NCBI GenBank assembly: GCA_027064565.1
Contig: JAMOPK010000345.1
Coordinates: forward strand, 1-7,170
DNA: 7,170 nucleotides
Source of the DNA: Caldifarciminota bacterium
Lineage (GTDB): Bacteria > Hydrothermota > Hydrothermia > B15-G9
Direction: 5' to 3'
The first letter of the stretch is position 1; each line of letters opens with the position of its first letter. The notes below the pieces were generated by a model. That model saw only the letters and a list, made by a program, of their open reading frames with translations. It ran no database searches and had not been told where the DNA came from. Below, piece after piece: positions 6,459-7,170 of this stretch. Both the position numbers and the translations under genes were made by a program.

Positions 6459-7170
6459 ATGAAAACCTCCGTCTCCATCAGATTCGCATCTGTCGGGGCC
6501 ATTAGCACGCTGCTACAGGTCCTGCTGATCAGAAATCTCCTGCAGGTCTCTCAGGGGAACGAACTTGTCCTCGGACTCCTCCTCGGGATCTACATCATGG
6601 CCTCAGGTGCTGGCTCACTTCTATCCCCTCATTTTTCGGAAACACACCTCCCGTCAATCCTCCTCCTGCTGAGCGTCCTTCCACCAGCAACCGCATTTCT
6701 GAGCCTGATACCGTGCCGGGTCATGGGGCTGATGAGCGGTCAGACCCTGAACCTCTGGCAGATACTCGTCATCTCTATGGCAACACTGGGGATAGACGGC
6801 TTCGTCCTCGGCATCGCCTACGGGATACTGTTCGAGGTTCTGCGTTCAAAACTCGGCGAGATCTCAAAGGGGTATTTCTGGGAGGCTGTGGGAAGCGGGC
6901 TTGCCGGAGTGCTTTTCACATTTTTACTTGCGACACGGCTTTATTCCATCCAGATAGCCGCCCTTCTATCGGTTCTGGCGCTCCTGATACCGGTCGGGAT
7001 GAGGGGCAGGCGCCGCGGCGTTCTTTCGGTGGGCATCCTGTTAGCCGTTCTGGCGATGTTCGCAGCGGGCGGGAAAATCGAGCACAGAGCCGCTCAGATG
7101 GAGCTTCCCGGCTATCTGGTCAGGAAAGTCGCCAATTCGAGATACGGCAAGATCATCGTTGCCGAGCGCG
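6459..7170 (+). CDS. Membrane-fused spermidine-synthase-like protein, 3' end missing
   Basis: I translated this by hand: ATG at 6459, 237 codons open to the window edge. About seven membrane spans are visible (roughly residues 9-24, 36-56, 65-84, 99-124, 140-160, 163-180 and 187-204). Features typical of the fused family include LLQVLLIRNLL near the N-terminus, GNELVLGLLLG at the start of span 2, and the YFWEAVGSGLAGVLF motif (139-153), resembling the conserved E-A-x-G-S-x-x-G-G of this membrane domain. At residues 227-237 SRYGKIIVAER matches the opening beta strand of a spermidine-synthase-like methyltransferase fold, which would continue past the edge. The catalytic residues are not visible, so true aminopropyltransferase activity is unproven; many fused members have unknown substrates. 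No Shine-Dalgarno precedes the ATG. The next in-frame ATG (codon 47) would remove the first span. Unrelated in function to the divergent operon. Confidence 0.8.
   Translation, partial: MKTSVSIRFASVGAISTLLQVLLIRNLLQVSQGNELVLGLLLGIYIMASGAGSLLSPHFSETHLPSILLLLSVLPPATAFLSLIPCRVMGLMSGQTLNLWQILVISMATLGIDGFVLGIAYGILFEVLRSKLGEISKGYFWEAVGSGLAGVLFTFLLATRLYSIQIAALLSVLALLIPVGMRGRRRGVLSVGILLAVLAMFAAGGKIEHRAAQMELPGYLVRKVANSRYGKIIVAER

Overview
The window is bacterial. It carries the 3' part of one tightly packed minus-strand operon, a 419-bp AT-rich intergenic region, and the 5' part of a divergent plus-strand gene. The operon encodes the rod-shape (elongasome) proteins MreB, MreC, MreD and penicillin-binding protein 2. 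This points to a rod-shaped bacterium with peptidoglycan and vegetative sigma-70-type promoters. I cannot assign a phylum. The gene order mutS-mreB-mreC-mreD-PBP2 is not the textbook arrangement and would fit a poorly sampled or candidate-phylum lineage, but that is only an inference. I see no mobile element, CRISPR array, tRNA or rRNA.

Minus-strand operon (read from 6039 down to 1): mutS (mismatch recognition ATPase), mreB (actin-like filament), mreC (periplasmic scaffold), mreD (membrane partner) and a PBP2 gene that runs off the left edge before its KTG motif. Every junction is a stop/start overlap: 4, 4, 7 and 4 bases. The five genes therefore look co-transcribed and translationally coupled, with DNA mismatch repair leading a cell-wall elongation operon. 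A sigma-70-like promoter lies just upstream of mutS.

Intergenic region 6040-6458: besides the mutS promoter it holds a weakly supported 38-residue minus-strand ORF. That ORF's purine-rich ribosome-binding sequence is buried in a large imperfect hairpin. The region also has a strong plus-strand promoter (TTGACA-17-TTTAAT), followed within about 60 bp by an intrinsic-terminator-like hairpin. A TATAAT box sits in the terminator tail, directly before the next gene. This looks like an attenuated leader or small RNA plus a possible leaderless promoter.

Right end (6459-7170, plus strand): the N-terminal multi-membrane-span portion of a membrane-fused spermidine-synthase-like protein, cut by the window edge where the soluble aminopropyltransferase domain begins.

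The coding genes are ordinary housekeeping genes with intact motifs. The points worth a second look are the mutS/elongasome coupling and the regulatory structures in the intergenic region.
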